Part shown: piece after piece, positions 9,374-18,720 of the stretch
How positions within the stretch are numbered: position 1 is the first letter of the stretch
Layout: each line of letters starts with the position of its first letter
From: Paenibacillus dauci
GTDB taxonomy: Bacteria; Bacillota; Bacilli; Paenibacillales; Paenibacillaceae
Direction of reading: 5' to 3'
Assembly (NCBI RefSeq): GCF_000971985.1
Contig: NZ_LAQQ01000001.1
Location: forward strand, 682,001 to 746,000
Length of the DNA: 64,000 nt
The notes under the pieces: generated by a model
Told to the model about the DNA's origin: nothing
The model's database searches: none
What the model saw: only the letters and a program-made list of their open reading frames with translations
Made by a program: the position numbers and the translations under genes

Positions 9374-12300
9374 TTAAAGATAGTAAGTCACGAACAATTC
9401 AATAAGTTTATCATTTTGTAATGCTTGTTTTTTGAATAGCGAGATTTGATTCCTTACTGAAGGTGTCATTGCTAAAATAAGATGAACTTCTTCTTCATAT
9501 GCTAAAAGCCACATCGGATCGAATAATTTATAATCAAAGTGCATCGGATCGATTAAAAAATCAAATTCAGCATTTTGATTTTTAAAAGGAAAGAAACTTT
9601 CTGATTTAAAATGACCGAATAATGCATACCTGCCAATATTTCGGACAAGATAAGGAACGATACGATTGTGTGGATTCGTATAATCGAGATTTATATGCTC
9701 TTGTATATAATCGATCGCCATATTTTCGTAAGATGAAAGATTGCACAAAGAAATGGTCTTGCAAACCAACAAAAAATCAAGCTCCTCATAATTTGTAGGT
9801 GTTAATTCTTCAAAACTATTTAAATATTCTTTTGCTTTTGCGGATAGATACGCATAATGAATCGTCGCAAAACGAATCCCTTCTTTTTGATCGCTCTTTA
9901 AATTCAATACTTCGCTTGAGAATTGATCAAACGTTAATTGCGGATTCAATACAGGATGTACGTCTCTCAATGAATAAAAATAACGTTCTCTTGGTTCGTC
10001 TATAATGTTTTTGCATCGCAATAAATCAGTAACCATTCGCTCCTCGATCAAAGTGCCGAATTGATGGTGAGTATCTTGTGGTTGCTTAACTATAATCCTA
10101 GTTATCATATCGTCCATTTCCCCAAATAAAAATAAAATTTTAGGAATTTTGAAAATGGATTGGATGATCTTAACTGCAACATCATGAGATATATTGAAAT
10201 GACTGTATAAATAAAAAGCAGATATAATTTCTCTATATCGGTTCATAAAATTCCATTTTTTCTCGCTTACAACTTTAAGGTAAATAAAGTCATTTAGCTT
10301 GATCAGGTTGTATAAATACTTCTCAATCTTTTGAGCCTCGTTTAATTCGAATGCACTAAGATGAAAATTTTCTTCCATTTTTCCTAAACTAAATGAGTTA
10401 AAATATTTACAAAGACAAATAAAATCAAAACTATTAATTTTATAAACGTCTTTAGTATGAGGTGAGTTGCTAATCAGATTCCTTTCTCTGTTAAAAGTTG
10501 AAAATAGGGTGTAAAAAGCCTTTTGAACAAATGTTGAGCATTCCTCTTCATACCGAACATGAATCCCGTTGTCAAAAAGATCACGAATACTTTCGATTGT
10601 TTTGTTATAAATTTGATCAACAAGACGTTTGCGCGAATAAAATGGTTCATTCAGATCGTTCTTATACTCAAGAGTCATACAATCTGTAAAAATAGAATGA
10701 GCCTCTTTTTCTACAAAAGAAGGGTCTGATAAACTCTTTAGATGATGAAAGGTTTTTTTGAAATCATATGGCATTGAATTAAATAGAACTTCTTGTGTAA
10801 ATCCCTCCATCTCTCTCTTATATGCATTTTCGAAGTTGCTATAAGAGTCTGGTTCAGTCTTGTCAAGAGAATTGATTTGATTGTAATACACAATCATTGA
10901 ATATAACTTCGCTATGTTTAGCTGTGAAAAATAGAGGATCCATTGATCTTCTAAAGCGTACTCGATTTTGATTAAGTCGTTATATAATGCATACGAATTT
11001 CTTAGCTCCCCTAAGGTGTAAAAAGCTGCTGCTTTGAAAAAAAGCTCTTTGGGATTGCTAGTCTCTGCATCTATTAATTGCTGTAATGCATCATAATCAG
11101 AATAAAAGGAAGGATCGTTAGGCATAAAAGGAGTTTTCGCTGTTTGATCCCAGCTATAAGATGTTTTGATATCATATCGCTGTAATGCATCTATTATTGC
11201 CTTCGCTTTGAGACGTAATTTGTGTTTGTCATCTTTGTATCGTCCTTCATTATAAAAAGTGGTTAGGGACGATAAATAATTTGATATATTTTCTTCATTA
11301 CCACTTGTGATGACCTCGTAAGAATCATCTTCTATTCCTAACAACTTTTTAAAATCTGACCGTTTTATACTGTTTAACTGAAAAACTGGTAGTAATGAAT
11401 CGTATAGAAGATTTAAACTCTCATAATTATATAAATCATGAGAAAACTCATCTGCTTTAAGCAAAAACTGTAGAGCATCATCATACCTGCCAAAATAATC
11501 CTCTTTATCCTTAACGTCTAAGAGACAAGCATCAATAATATCGATACCTCTATTTTCATAATACCTAATATCTGTGGTAGAAGTAGGTGTATGGTCTACA
11601 TTAATAAAAATAGGATTGATGTATTTTTCCTTCTGTATATCTTTGACCCAGTTGAACAGTAAGTTAATATTATAATCCTGGAGACCATAACCGACAAAAA
11701 CGACAACGTGAGTAGCCAAAATAGTCCGCGTCATATTTCGAATCAAAGCGAAATTTTTGTCATAGTTAAAGTAATCGGATTCTTTTAGGACCACTTGGTC
11801 GGGATCGAAATTAAATCCATTTTTTGTGCGTTCAAAACCGCCGTGAATTTTGATTACGTTTCTTGCAGAAGTAGCGCTCGATATATGTTTGTCAGAACTT
11901 ATAACGTTAATATAGTTGAATCTTTTGCGCCATGCTTCCTCAATCAAATGATCGTAATTCGTAGTCAATATGTAATGAGGGTCAAAAGAAGCGATTCGAC
12001 TATGGATGCCGTTGCTCTCTATAGACGGATTATCGAATACTTTGGCGACAATCCTCTTATATTCTTCTTTATCAATCGCTGCCATTTTTTCCGGAATCCG
12101 TAGCAGTTGCTCTGACGTATAAAAAGGAACGGATTTAGATGGCTCATCTATCTGTATAGGAGTAGGCGGTGATTGAAAACTATCAAAAGTTGTATCGTCA
12201 TAAACAGAGCTTTCAGATTGCTCTTGTTCTTTAAGTTTTTGATCAAATTCATAGACCAGTTCATTCCAAGAAGGATAGCTTGATAGCCGTGAAACGCCTG

Positions 12301-12397
12301 CTCCTACAAAAAAGGCAAGATTTCCTTGCTTGGCTGCATCTTGAACTTTTAAAGCGTGTTTTATTTTTTCTCTCTTGTATAGAAACTCATCTCTCAT
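9374..12397 (-). CDS. SIR2-family anti-phage NADase, DSR2-like, full length
   Basis: 1007 residues, essentially the length of DSR2 (about 1005). The SIR2 domain has FFVGAGVSR at 29-37, TTNYD with N147, KIHGGF with H185 and VFVGYGLQDY at 233-242, so both catalytic residues known for DSR2 (Asn and His) are present. Further blocks match the DSR2 sequence I remember: MEGFTQEVLFNSMPYDFKKT in the middle and FDFLIDPMHFDYKLFDPMWL at the C-terminus. An acidic, low-complexity insert (about 55-85) sits inside the SIR2 domain. ATG 12397 follows GAGG. First gene of a two-gene operon with the short paralogue. The C-terminal part of DSR2 is the phage sensor, so the trigger could differ here. Strongly AT-rich compared with flanking genes. 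Confidence 0.9.
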   Translation of the reverse strand: MRDEFLYKREKIKHALKVQDAAKQGNLAFFVGAGVSRLSSYPSWNELVYEFDQKLKEQEQSESSVYDDTTFDSFQSPPTPIQIDEPSKSVPFYTSEQLLRIPEKMAAIDKEEYKRIVAKVFDNPSIESNGIHSRIASFDPHYILTTNYDHLIEEAWRKRFNYINVISSDKHISSATSARNVIKIHGGFERTKNGFNFDPDQVVLKESDYFNYDKNFALIRNMTRTILATHVVVFVGYGLQDYNINLLFNWVKDIQKEKYINPIFINVDHTPTSTTDIRYYENRGIDIIDACLLDVKDKEDYFGRYDDALQFLLKADEFSHDLYNYESLNLLYDSLLPVFQLNSIKRSDFKKLLGIEDDSYEVITSGNEENISNYLSSLTTFYNEGRYKDDKHKLRLKAKAIIDALQRYDIKTSYSWDQTAKTPFMPNDPSFYSDYDALQQLIDAETSNPKELFFKAAAFYTLGELRNSYALYNDLIKIEYALEDQWILYFSQLNIAKLYSMIVYYNQINSLDKTEPDSYSNFENAYKREMEGFTQEVLFNSMPYDFKKTFHHLKSLSDPSFVEKEAHSIFTDCMTLEYKNDLNEPFYSRKRLVDQIYNKTIESIRDLFDNGIHVRYEEECSTFVQKAFYTLFSTFNRERNLISNSPHTKDVYKINSFDFICLCKYFNSFSLGKMEENFHLSAFELNEAQKIEKYLYNLIKLNDFIYLKVVSEKKWNFMNRYREIISAFYLYSHFNISHDVAVKIIQSIFKIPKILFLFGEMDDMITRIIVKQPQDTHHQFGTLIEERMVTDLLRCKNIIDEPRERYFYSLRDVHPVLNPQLTFDQFSSEVLNLKSDQKEGIRFATIHYAYLSAKAKEYLNSFEELTPTNYEELDFLLVCKTISLCNLSSYENMAIDYIQEHINLDYTNPHNRIVPYLVRNIGRYALFGHFKSESFFPFKNQNAEFDFLIDPMHFDYKLFDPMWLLAYEEEVHLILAMTPSVRNQISLFKKQALQNDKLIELFVTYYL

Positions 12398-12663
12398 CGA
12401 TTAACCTCGTTCCTATATACTGTATTTGCGAGCTATAAATACCATTGTATGCCGATGCCATGCACTAGACAAATGAAAATCACCAAAAAAATATCTACCT
12501 CTATAAACTATTTGTTCAATTCTATTTCCTAGTCATATAATAAATGATCAACAAAGAAAAATTGAAACGCATCGAAGTTAAACTATGATTTTCAAAGCTC
12601 GAACTAAAATATAAACTAGTGCCTGAAAAAAGTCAGTATAAGGACGAAAATCTCTAGTTACTA

Positions 12664-12942
12664 TTAAAGACACTTCGCAAATATAATGCAAAGTGTCTTT
12701 AGGTTTAATCTTTTACAGGTTTTGAGCCAGCTTTTCACTTCATCGATTGTGCCGACTTTATCATAGAATTTTTTATTAATAACAACGTTTGTAACTACGA
12801 TTGCCTTATCTGTCTCATAATTATTTGTGCCACTCTTAGGTATATACCGAGATGCATCAAAAAAGATAACGTAAGACTCTTGTTGCTTAAGAGCGTCTGG
12901 TTTTACTTTTACAAGGTCTAAGTAAGAAATAATTAAGAACCA
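12664..12942 (-). pseudogene. Unrecognised gene remnant without start codon
   Basis: On the minus strand, 92 codons are open between a stop at 12943-12945 and one at 12664. The middle reads as real protein (QQESYVIFFDASRYIPKSGT, then AIVVTNVVINKKFYDKVG and TIDEVKSWLK). No ATG, GTG or TTG with a ribosome site is found upstream, so the 5' end is probably lost. The last codons run into a terminator hairpin. Not recognised. It lies upstream of the SIR2 operon and is likely a cargo relic of the same island. Confidence 0.4.
12667..12700. terminator. Terminator hairpin within the gene remnant
   Basis: AAAGACACTT and AAGTGTCTTT pair across a 14-base loop. The U run on the minus strand fits the end of the remnant; the hairpin could also serve plus-strand transcripts. 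Confidence 0.6.
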
Positions 12943-13094
12943 TTACCATTACCTTTAACTTTACCTACATCATACCTATATTTTTCGGGTGCCTATAGTC
13001 AAAAAGATCGATATACCCCAGAACAGCATCTATTTCATCATGGGATTGCTCTCTTTGCAGATGCCATCCGATCTTTCAAATACTGTCTGTTTAT

Positions 13095-14390
13095 TTACAG
13101 GAAGGCGTTCAGACAGAATGCCCCTTTTTCACGAATACGAATATCGAAAATGGATGTGCCTAGCGTCTTCTCGATCAATGCTCTGTAGCCTGCAGCATGT
13201 TCATTCGGAATGACAGCCAGAATCACACCGGCAAAGCCGCCACCGTGCAGACGACAGGCACCACAGCCAATATCCTGCAGGTAGATCTCTGTAATAGCCA
13301 GCGCGATCGCCATACTCTGATCGTGATGATCCGAATCGCGATAACAATTTTGCAGCCATTTCCAGGATGAATTGCCGGAAGCGGTCAACAGACGAAGGAA
13401 TGCAGGCATATCATCCTGACGTAGCGCTTCGACCTGATGGTCTACCCGGCGATTCTCTTCCAGGAAGTGCATCGCTCTCAGAATAGCACGATCACCTGTC
13501 TCCTGACGCAGACGGGGCAGCTCTGCATAGATCTGTTCCAGCGTAATATCGCGGCAGAACTCGGCCCCCAGTGCATGGGCAACAGCGAACATTTCATTCG
13601 GTACACTCGCATAATCTTCAGTCAGATCTGCATGGTTACCACCTGTATTCACGACCATCATGGAGTATCCTGCCGCCTGGAAGTCATACTGCAGCTGCTC
13701 CACCTGAGGCTGGGACGGATCGGCAAAATCCATCGCCACCATACCGCCATAGGCACAGGCCATCTGGTCCAGCAGACCGGATGGTTTGTTCCAATATTGA
13801 TTCTCGGCATATTGACCGATTTTGGAAATATCGGCAGCCCCCAATGTACCCTTATTATAGAAATGATTCAGAATCGTACAGATCAGCATTTCAAAAGAAG
13901 CCGAGGAACTAAGTCCCGAGGCCGCCAATACATTGGTCGTTACGTAGGCGCGGAATCCTCCGACCTCAAGTCCTTTTTCACGGAAACCGGACACAATTCC
14001 TCTTAGCAGCTTAGTGGTAGCGCTCTCAGAATCCGATACATCCGATTCATCCAGATTGACTTTGAACTCTCCTTCATATCCTTCGGAGACGAGCACAATC
14101 ACTGGTTCCGATGTAGGTACGGCTGCTGCGATTGTATCCAGATGAATACTGCCTGCGAGTACTTTACCATGGTTATGATCGGTATGGTTTCCACCAATCT
14201 CTACACGGCCTGATGCGCTAAACAGCTGAAGTCCGTTCGTATCCACTCCATAATGATTCAGGAAATTTCCGATCATCTGCTCATAACGGGACTGCTGCAT
14301 CTCCAGTTCGTCCTGTCCATATAATCCAGTCAGCAGCTGCTGCATGCCTGCCTGACGCATATATTGCTGTGTTTGTTCCAATGTACTCAT
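13095..14390 (-). CDS. Galactokinase-like GHMP kinase
   Basis: ATP-dependent sugar kinase of 431 residues. The GHMP ATP loop is NVLAASGLSSSASFE and the sugar-binding signature reads GRVEIGGNHTDHNHGKVLAG, where classical GalK has GRVNLIGEHTDY; the C-terminal motif is GACRLHGGGFAGVILA. The altered signature is one I recall from a Firmicutes galactokinase subfamily, so galactose is likely but not proven. Of the two adjacent ATGs, 14390 lies 7 bases from GGAGG and is preferred over 14393; the longer frame to 14483 has no ribosome site. No gal operon partners are adjacent. Confidence 0.8.
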   Translation of the reverse strand: MSTLEQTQQYMRQAGMQQLLTGLYGQDELEMQQSRYEQMIGNFLNHYGVDTNGLQLFSASGRVEIGGNHTDHNHGKVLAGSIHLDTIAAAVPTSEPVIVLVSEGYEGEFKVNLDESDVSDSESATTKLLRGIVSGFREKGLEVGGFRAYVTTNVLAASGLSSSASFEMLICTILNHFYNKGTLGAADISKIGQYAENQYWNKPSGLLDQMACAYGGMVAMDFADPSQPQVEQLQYDFQAAGYSMMVVNTGGNHADLTEDYASVPNEMFAVAHALGAEFCRDITLEQIYAELPRLRQETGDRAILRAMHFLEENRRVDHQVEALRQDDMPAFLRLLTASGNSSWKWLQNCYRDSDHHDQSMAIALAITEIYLQDIGCGACRLHGGGFAGVILAVIPNEHAAGYRALIEKTLGTSIFDIRIREKGAFCLNAFL

Positions 14391-14561
14391 CATATACCCT
14401 CCACTTTCATAAATATGTATCTTCACTCGTCTAAGTATAATCGTCTCTTCCTCACAGGGACAGGATAAAATTCCAATATTCACGACAATTTGCTAGTTCA
14501 TGTCCGTTGTCGCCACATGATTCACCCAAATAACTTAATTAAATTTCCTTTTCTTCCATAA

Positions 14562-14595
14562 AAAAAGCACCCGGATCTTGTCCGAGTGCTTTTTA
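14562..14595 (-). terminator. Terminator of the trehalose gene
   Basis: AAAAAGCACcCGGA and TCCGaGTGCTTTTT form a strong hairpin with T runs in both directions, between the trehalose gene and galactokinase. Confidence 0.85.
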
Positions 14596-14648
14596 CTATA
14601 TATCGGGTAAATGCCAAACCTACTTCTTATGCAGCCAGGTCTGTTTTA

Positions 14649-16844
14649 TTATTTATTACTCATATCCACAAAACGCTTGAGTAGCTGGCGGATATTGCGG
14701 AACGATTGCAGACGATAGTTGGCATGTGTATTGCCAGCGCCCACCTTGATAGAGAATGCATCTTCCGGCAGTGCATCGAACAGATCTTCATCCGTATGAT
14801 CATCGCCTACACCGAAGATAAAGTCATAATCTTTGCCCTGCATCATCTGATGGGCGCCATGACCTTTATTCATTCGGGTATCTTTGATCTCCAGCACTTT
14901 ATTGCCTTCCAAGATACCAAGACTCATCGATTGAGTAATGGAGAGCAGTGCTTCACGCAGTTCATTACGCTTCAATGCACCGATTTCCGGTTCACACTGT
15001 CTGTAATGCCATGCAAGAGAATACTCTTTCTCCTCGATCAGGGAACCTGGTGTACGGTCCGTGTACATTTCCAGTACATGACGGATCGATTCTTTCCAAT
15101 CATTGTCGACACTCATGGTCATTCTCCACTCGCCGCCTGGCTCACGCAACCACAATCCATGGGAAGCAATAATGTGCAGATCCAGATCGCCAAGCCATTT
15201 CTCGATCACATCACGGTCACGTCCGGTGATAATAACAACCGTATTGCGCTTGTCAGCACATAGATCTTTCAGAATCTCGCGCAACTCCTCATCAGGTTTG
15301 GCCTGATCCGGTGTTGGTTTGAAGCCTACCAGCGTACCGTCATAATCCAGGAAGAGTACACGTTTGCTGGATTCCACATACGCTTTTTCTACCGTAGAAG
15401 GCTCGGATTTGATATCGACTACATCTTTGGTTTCTACCTGGGAATCAGTCGTGTTTTTGAGAGCTTCGAGGAATTCATCTGCCCAGAACTTCACGTTATA
15501 TCGGGAGATCCGGCGATGCAGCATTTTGTTGCGCTCGATTTTCTCATGGTCCGGCATATCCAGCGCGGTTTTGATACCCGCAGCAATCGCACCATAATCA
15601 TTGGCATTGACGATAACCGCTTCACCTAGCTCACTGGCTGCACCTGCAGTCTCACTCATCACGAGCATGCCTTTATAGTCATTGCGAGCAGCAATATACT
15701 CTTTGGCAACCAGGTTCATTCCATCGCGCAGCGGAGTAACGAGTAGTACATCACTATTACGGTAGAACGCGATCAGATCATCCTGGGTAAAGGTACGGAA
15801 GAAGAACCATACCGGCATCCAGCTCAGCGTACCGAATTGTCCGTTAACCGCGCTGACCAGCTCTTCGATCTCGCGTTTGAGATTATCGTAAGCTTCGACG
15901 CCTACACGTGAAGGAGCCACGATCAGGTTAAGACGGACCTTCTCATGATATTCCGGATATTTGATCAGGAACTGCTTGAATGCTTTGATACGCTCCGGCA
16001 GTCCTTTGGTGTAATCCAGACGGTCTACCGAGATAATATTCTGAACGGATTTGGTGCTTTCGATAAATTCCACTGCTTCGTTGGACAGATCACTATGCAG
16101 CGAAGACTTGGAGAAATAATCGTAGTCGATACCCATTGGGAAGGCTTCGACCTGAACACTGTACGTTTCATAATTCACTTTGTAAAGGTTATGTTCTTTG
16201 CCCAGCAGACGACGTACACTGCTCAGGAAGTGACGTACGTAATCATAAGTATGGAATCCGATCAGGTTAGCGCCCATGAGTCCTCTGAGGATCTCTTCAC
16301 GCCAGATAAGTAAACGATAGATTTCAAAGGAAGGGAACGGGATATGCAGGAAGAATCCAATTTTGGTATCCGGATACTTCTCACGAATCATCTGTGGCAG
16401 CAACATCAGCTGATAATCGTGAATCCAGATCGTGTCATTGGGTTCGATCACTGGATCAATAGAGTCGAAGAACTTCTGGTTGACCCTTTTGTAAGCTTCC
16501 CAGGTATCGGTATTGTATTCAGTCGCATTGGTGAAATAATGGAACAGCGGCCAGATGGTTTCATTACAGAATCCATGGTAATACTGTTCAATTTCTTCTT
16601 CGGACAGGAAGATCGGCAGGCAGTTGTACTCTTCACGCAGCTCCTGATCAATCTCTTTCTCGTCCTGTTCAGTCAGATCATTGCTGGAAATACCAGGCCA
16701 ACCGGCCCACAGGCTATCCCCCTGCTCATGATAACTTTTTAGTCCGGTAGCCAGGCCACCGATACTTTTACTATATTGAAGATCGGACTCATTTTTTTTC
16801 ACTGTTACTGGTAGACGATTGGATACGAAAATTATTTTACTCAT
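14649..16844 (-). CDS. Bifunctional trehalose-6-phosphate synthase/phosphatase
   Basis: Makes trehalose from UDP-glucose and glucose 6-phosphate in two steps on one chain of 731 residues. Residues 1-470 are a GT20 OtsA domain (FVSNRLPVTVKK, SIGGLATGLKSYH, WAGWPG, VNQKFFDSIDP, VTPLRDGMNLVAKEYIA). Residues from about 490 are an OtsB HAD phosphatase, with the DxDGT motif in VLFLDYDGTLVGF near 498 and GVGDDHTDEDLFDAL near the end. Separate otsA and otsB are commoner in bacteria. ATG 16844 is set by AGGAGA and begins MSKIIFVSNRLP; the longer frame to 16865 lacks a site. Trehalose protects against drying and osmotic stress. Single-gene unit ended by a terminator. Confidence 0.95.
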   Translation of the reverse strand: MSKIIFVSNRLPVTVKKNESDLQYSKSIGGLATGLKSYHEQGDSLWAGWPGISSNDLTEQDEKEIDQELREEYNCLPIFLSEEEIEQYYHGFCNETIWPLFHYFTNATEYNTDTWEAYKRVNQKFFDSIDPVIEPNDTIWIHDYQLMLLPQMIREKYPDTKIGFFLHIPFPSFEIYRLLIWREEILRGLMGANLIGFHTYDYVRHFLSSVRRLLGKEHNLYKVNYETYSVQVEAFPMGIDYDYFSKSSLHSDLSNEAVEFIESTKSVQNIISVDRLDYTKGLPERIKAFKQFLIKYPEYHEKVRLNLIVAPSRVGVEAYDNLKREIEELVSAVNGQFGTLSWMPVWFFFRTFTQDDLIAFYRNSDVLLVTPLRDGMNLVAKEYIAARNDYKGMLVMSETAGAASELGEAVIVNANDYGAIAAGIKTALDMPDHEKIERNKMLHRRISRYNVKFWADEFLEALKNTTDSQVETKDVVDIKSEPSTVEKAYVESSKRVLFLDYDGTLVGFKPTPDQAKPDEELREILKDLCADKRNTVVIITGRDRDVIEKWLGDLDLHIIASHGLWLREPGGEWRMTMSVDNDWKESIRHVLEMYTDRTPGSLIEEKEYSLAWHYRQCEPEIGALKRNELREALLSITQSMSLGILEGNKVLEIKDTRMNKGHGAHQMMQGKDYDFIFGVGDDHTDEDLFDALPEDAFSIKVGAGNTHANYRLQSFRNIRQLLKRFVDMSNK

Positions 16845-17022
16845 TGAATCTCCTCTCCTAACCAAAGTATAATGTAGAATTAAATATTTATTGTTAATGG
16901 ATAGTGCTCGGTTAAACCGGTGCTCCTATTGGTCAATGGCAAATTACCCTTATTTGCACATTCCGACTCAGCCCTTGCTAATTAAGTTGCATGATTGCCT
17001 ATCTTATTCTATGTAAATACAT

Positions 17023-17066
17023 AACAAAAAGCCTATGGATCCCTTAATCCATAGGCTTTTTGTTAT
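17023..17066 (-). terminator. Terminator after the YceI gene
   Basis: AACAAAAAGCCTATGGAT pairs with ATCCATAGGCTTTTTGTT, a perfect stem with T runs both ways. Confidence 0.9.
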
Positions 17067-17119
17067 TCTGATTCTATAGGGTACATGGTTTATACTTGAA
17101 CCCTGATTATTTATTCGGA

Positions 17120-17824
17120 TTACCCTTTATTCAGCACCAGTTCCAGCTGTACATTGATATCATTCTCGGTGCTCATGACAACCGAGTGAGGATTACTCAT
17201 GCCAAAGTCCTGGAAAGTAACCATTGTTGTACCGGATAACAGAATCTTGCCATCCTGATAGACACCTTTGGCATCAAAAGTTACTTCTTTTTCTACACCT
17301 TTGACTGTCAGTGTACCTTTCATTTTGAACGCATTGGTTGCACCGGATGTCCATTCAGTTGGCAGTCCTTCAAAAGAAGTTGCTTTGAAAGTAGCATTCG
17401 GGAATTTACTTACGTCAAAAAAGTCGGCTTCTTTGACATGCTCGTCACGCTGCGCGGTTCCGGAGTCAATAGCACTCATATCGATCTGGCCTTCAGCAGA
17501 CATCTGGGCAGGCTCATCCACATTCACTTTCCAGTTCCCTGTTACTTTTTCATCTACAAAGTTGACAGTTTCCTGCGAAGTTGTTACCGAGAAATATACT
17601 TTGGAACCAGTGCTGATCGCCCAGTCGCCATTCAGTTCTTTGCCGGTCACACTAGCTCCACTGGTAGCTGTCTGGCCCTTGGCAGCTGCTGCTTCCGTTG
17701 GAATGACCTGCTGTATTTCTACTTTGTTCCCCATATAGCTCTGCATGAATGTATATCCACCAACAGCCAGCAGTACCACTACAACTGCAGAAGCAATTAT
17801 CCAATTCCTTGTTTTTTTCGTCAT
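17120..17824 (-). CDS. YceI-family protein, membrane anchored
   Basis: YceI-like lipocalin-fold protein of 234 residues. An N-terminal hydrophobic helix (WIIASAVVVVLLAVGGYTF, 8-26) anchors it or serves as a signal, followed by a Ser/Thr/Ala linker. The YceI domain runs from about residue 65 (WAISTGSKVYFSVTTSQETV) to VQLELVLNKG, including the typical FDVSKFPNATFKATSF and VKGVEKEVTFDAKGVY. Family members bind polyisoprenoids or other lipids outside the membrane. AAAGGAGAG precedes ATG. It is divergent from a two-component system, with direct repeats at the promoter, so control by that system is likely (inference). Confidence 0.9.
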   Translation of the reverse strand: MTKKTRNWIIASAVVVVLLAVGGYTFMQSYMGNKVEIQQVIPTEAAAAKGQTATSGASVTGKELNGDWAISTGSKVYFSVTTSQETVNFVDEKVTGNWKVNVDEPAQMSAEGQIDMSAIDSGTAQRDEHVKEADFFDVSKFPNATFKATSFEGLPTEWTSGATNAFKMKGTLTVKGVEKEVTFDAKGVYQDGKILLSGTTMVTFQDFGMSNPHSVVMSTENDINVQLELVLNKG

Positions 17825-17858
17825 TTTTATTCTCTCCTTTGGTTAGATCATGACGTAA

Positions 17859-17891
17859 GTATAGTTGGTGAATGTGTCGGGAATATGTCGA
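17859..17891 (-). promoter_or_regulatory. Candidate yceI promoter with 11-bp direct repeats
   Basis: On the minus strand, two head-to-tail 11-mers (TCGACATATTC and CCGACACATTC, plus-strand 17881-17891 and 17870-17880) occupy the -35 region of a -10-like TATACT (17859-17864). OmpR/PhoB-type regulators bind 11-bp direct repeats in this position, and such a regulator gene starts at 18037. Confidence 0.5.
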
Positions 17892-18036
17892 TGATACTTT
17901 TTTTTATTTTGCTTTATTATAATGAACACCTGTAATAATAAAGCTTGCAGCTCAATTTCCCGCTCATATACAATAGGTATAAAAAAGTAAGTATTATGTA
18001 TGGATATGATACTGTTTAACAAGGAGCATCACCCTT

Positions 18037-18720
18037 ATGAGTCTGATTCTAATTATCGAGGATGAACCGGCGATTGCCCGTGTTTTGTCCGCTTATTTAA
18101 AAAAAGCCGGCTTTGAGATTGAACATGCGGCAGACGGTCATACAGCGATGGAGAAATTCCAATCTTGTTCTCCTGCGCTGGTTGTACTTGATATTATGCT
18201 GCCGGGAATGGATGGTTGGGAGCTTCTACAGCTTATTCGTGCTCAGGGCGCATGTCCGGTAATTATGCTGACTGCACGCGACCGGATGGAAGACCGACTG
18301 AACGGACTGGACAGCGGAGCCGATGATTATATGACCAAACCTTTTACCCCTGAAGAAGTCGTTGCACGGGTCAATGCCGTACTGCGTCGACGTCCTTATT
18401 TGACTGATGGCGAGAGCAAACGACATTTTGGCAATCTGGTTATTGATCTGGCAGCCAAGCAGGTGTATCTGAATGGTGCAGAGGTACCGCTCAGTCCGCG
18501 AGATCTGTCACTGCTGCTGTTCCTGTCCGAATATCCCAATCGGACTTTTACACGCGATCATCTGATTGAACAAGTCTGGGGCATGGATTATGAAGGCAGC
18601 GACCGGGCGGTGGATCTGTCGATCAAGCGTCTTCGCCAATCTCTCTCCCATTGGTCGGCAGATACCGGAGAGATCCGTACATTACGAGGAATGGGGTATC
18701 AATTTTGGGTAAACGAGTAA
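18037..18720 (+). CDS. OmpR/PhoB-type response regulator
   Basis: Cytoplasmic DNA-binding regulator of 227 residues. The receiver domain has the acidic pair E8/D9 (IIEDEPA), phospho-acceptor D52 (VVLDIMLPGMDGW) and conserved Lys in DDYMTKPF. The winged-helix output domain runs from about 125 to 225 (LSPRDLSLLLFLSEYPNRTF, VDLSIKRLRQSL, LRGMGYQFW). AAGGAG precedes ATG. Its 3' end overlaps the start of the partner kinase, and it is divergent from the yceI gene. Confidence 0.95.
   Translation: MSLILIIEDEPAIARVLSAYLKKAGFEIEHAADGHTAMEKFQSCSPALVVLDIMLPGMDGWELLQLIRAQGACPVIMLTARDRMEDRLNGLDSGADDYMTKPFTPEEVVARVNAVLRRRPYLTDGESKRHFGNLVIDLAAKQVYLNGAEVPLSPRDLSLLLFLSEYPNRTFTRDHLIEQVWGMDYEGSDRAVDLSIKRLRQSLSHWSADTGEIRTLRGMGYQFWVNE

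Noticed and set aside
5128-12397. Macrodomain gene as part of the SIR2 defence system
   Set aside because: It is on the opposite strand, has normal base composition and is cut off from the island by an IS end. The link is only thematic.
12989-13213. 74-codon plus-strand frame next to galactokinase
   Set aside because: No domain, no ribosome site, and it overlaps the 3' end of the galactokinase gene.
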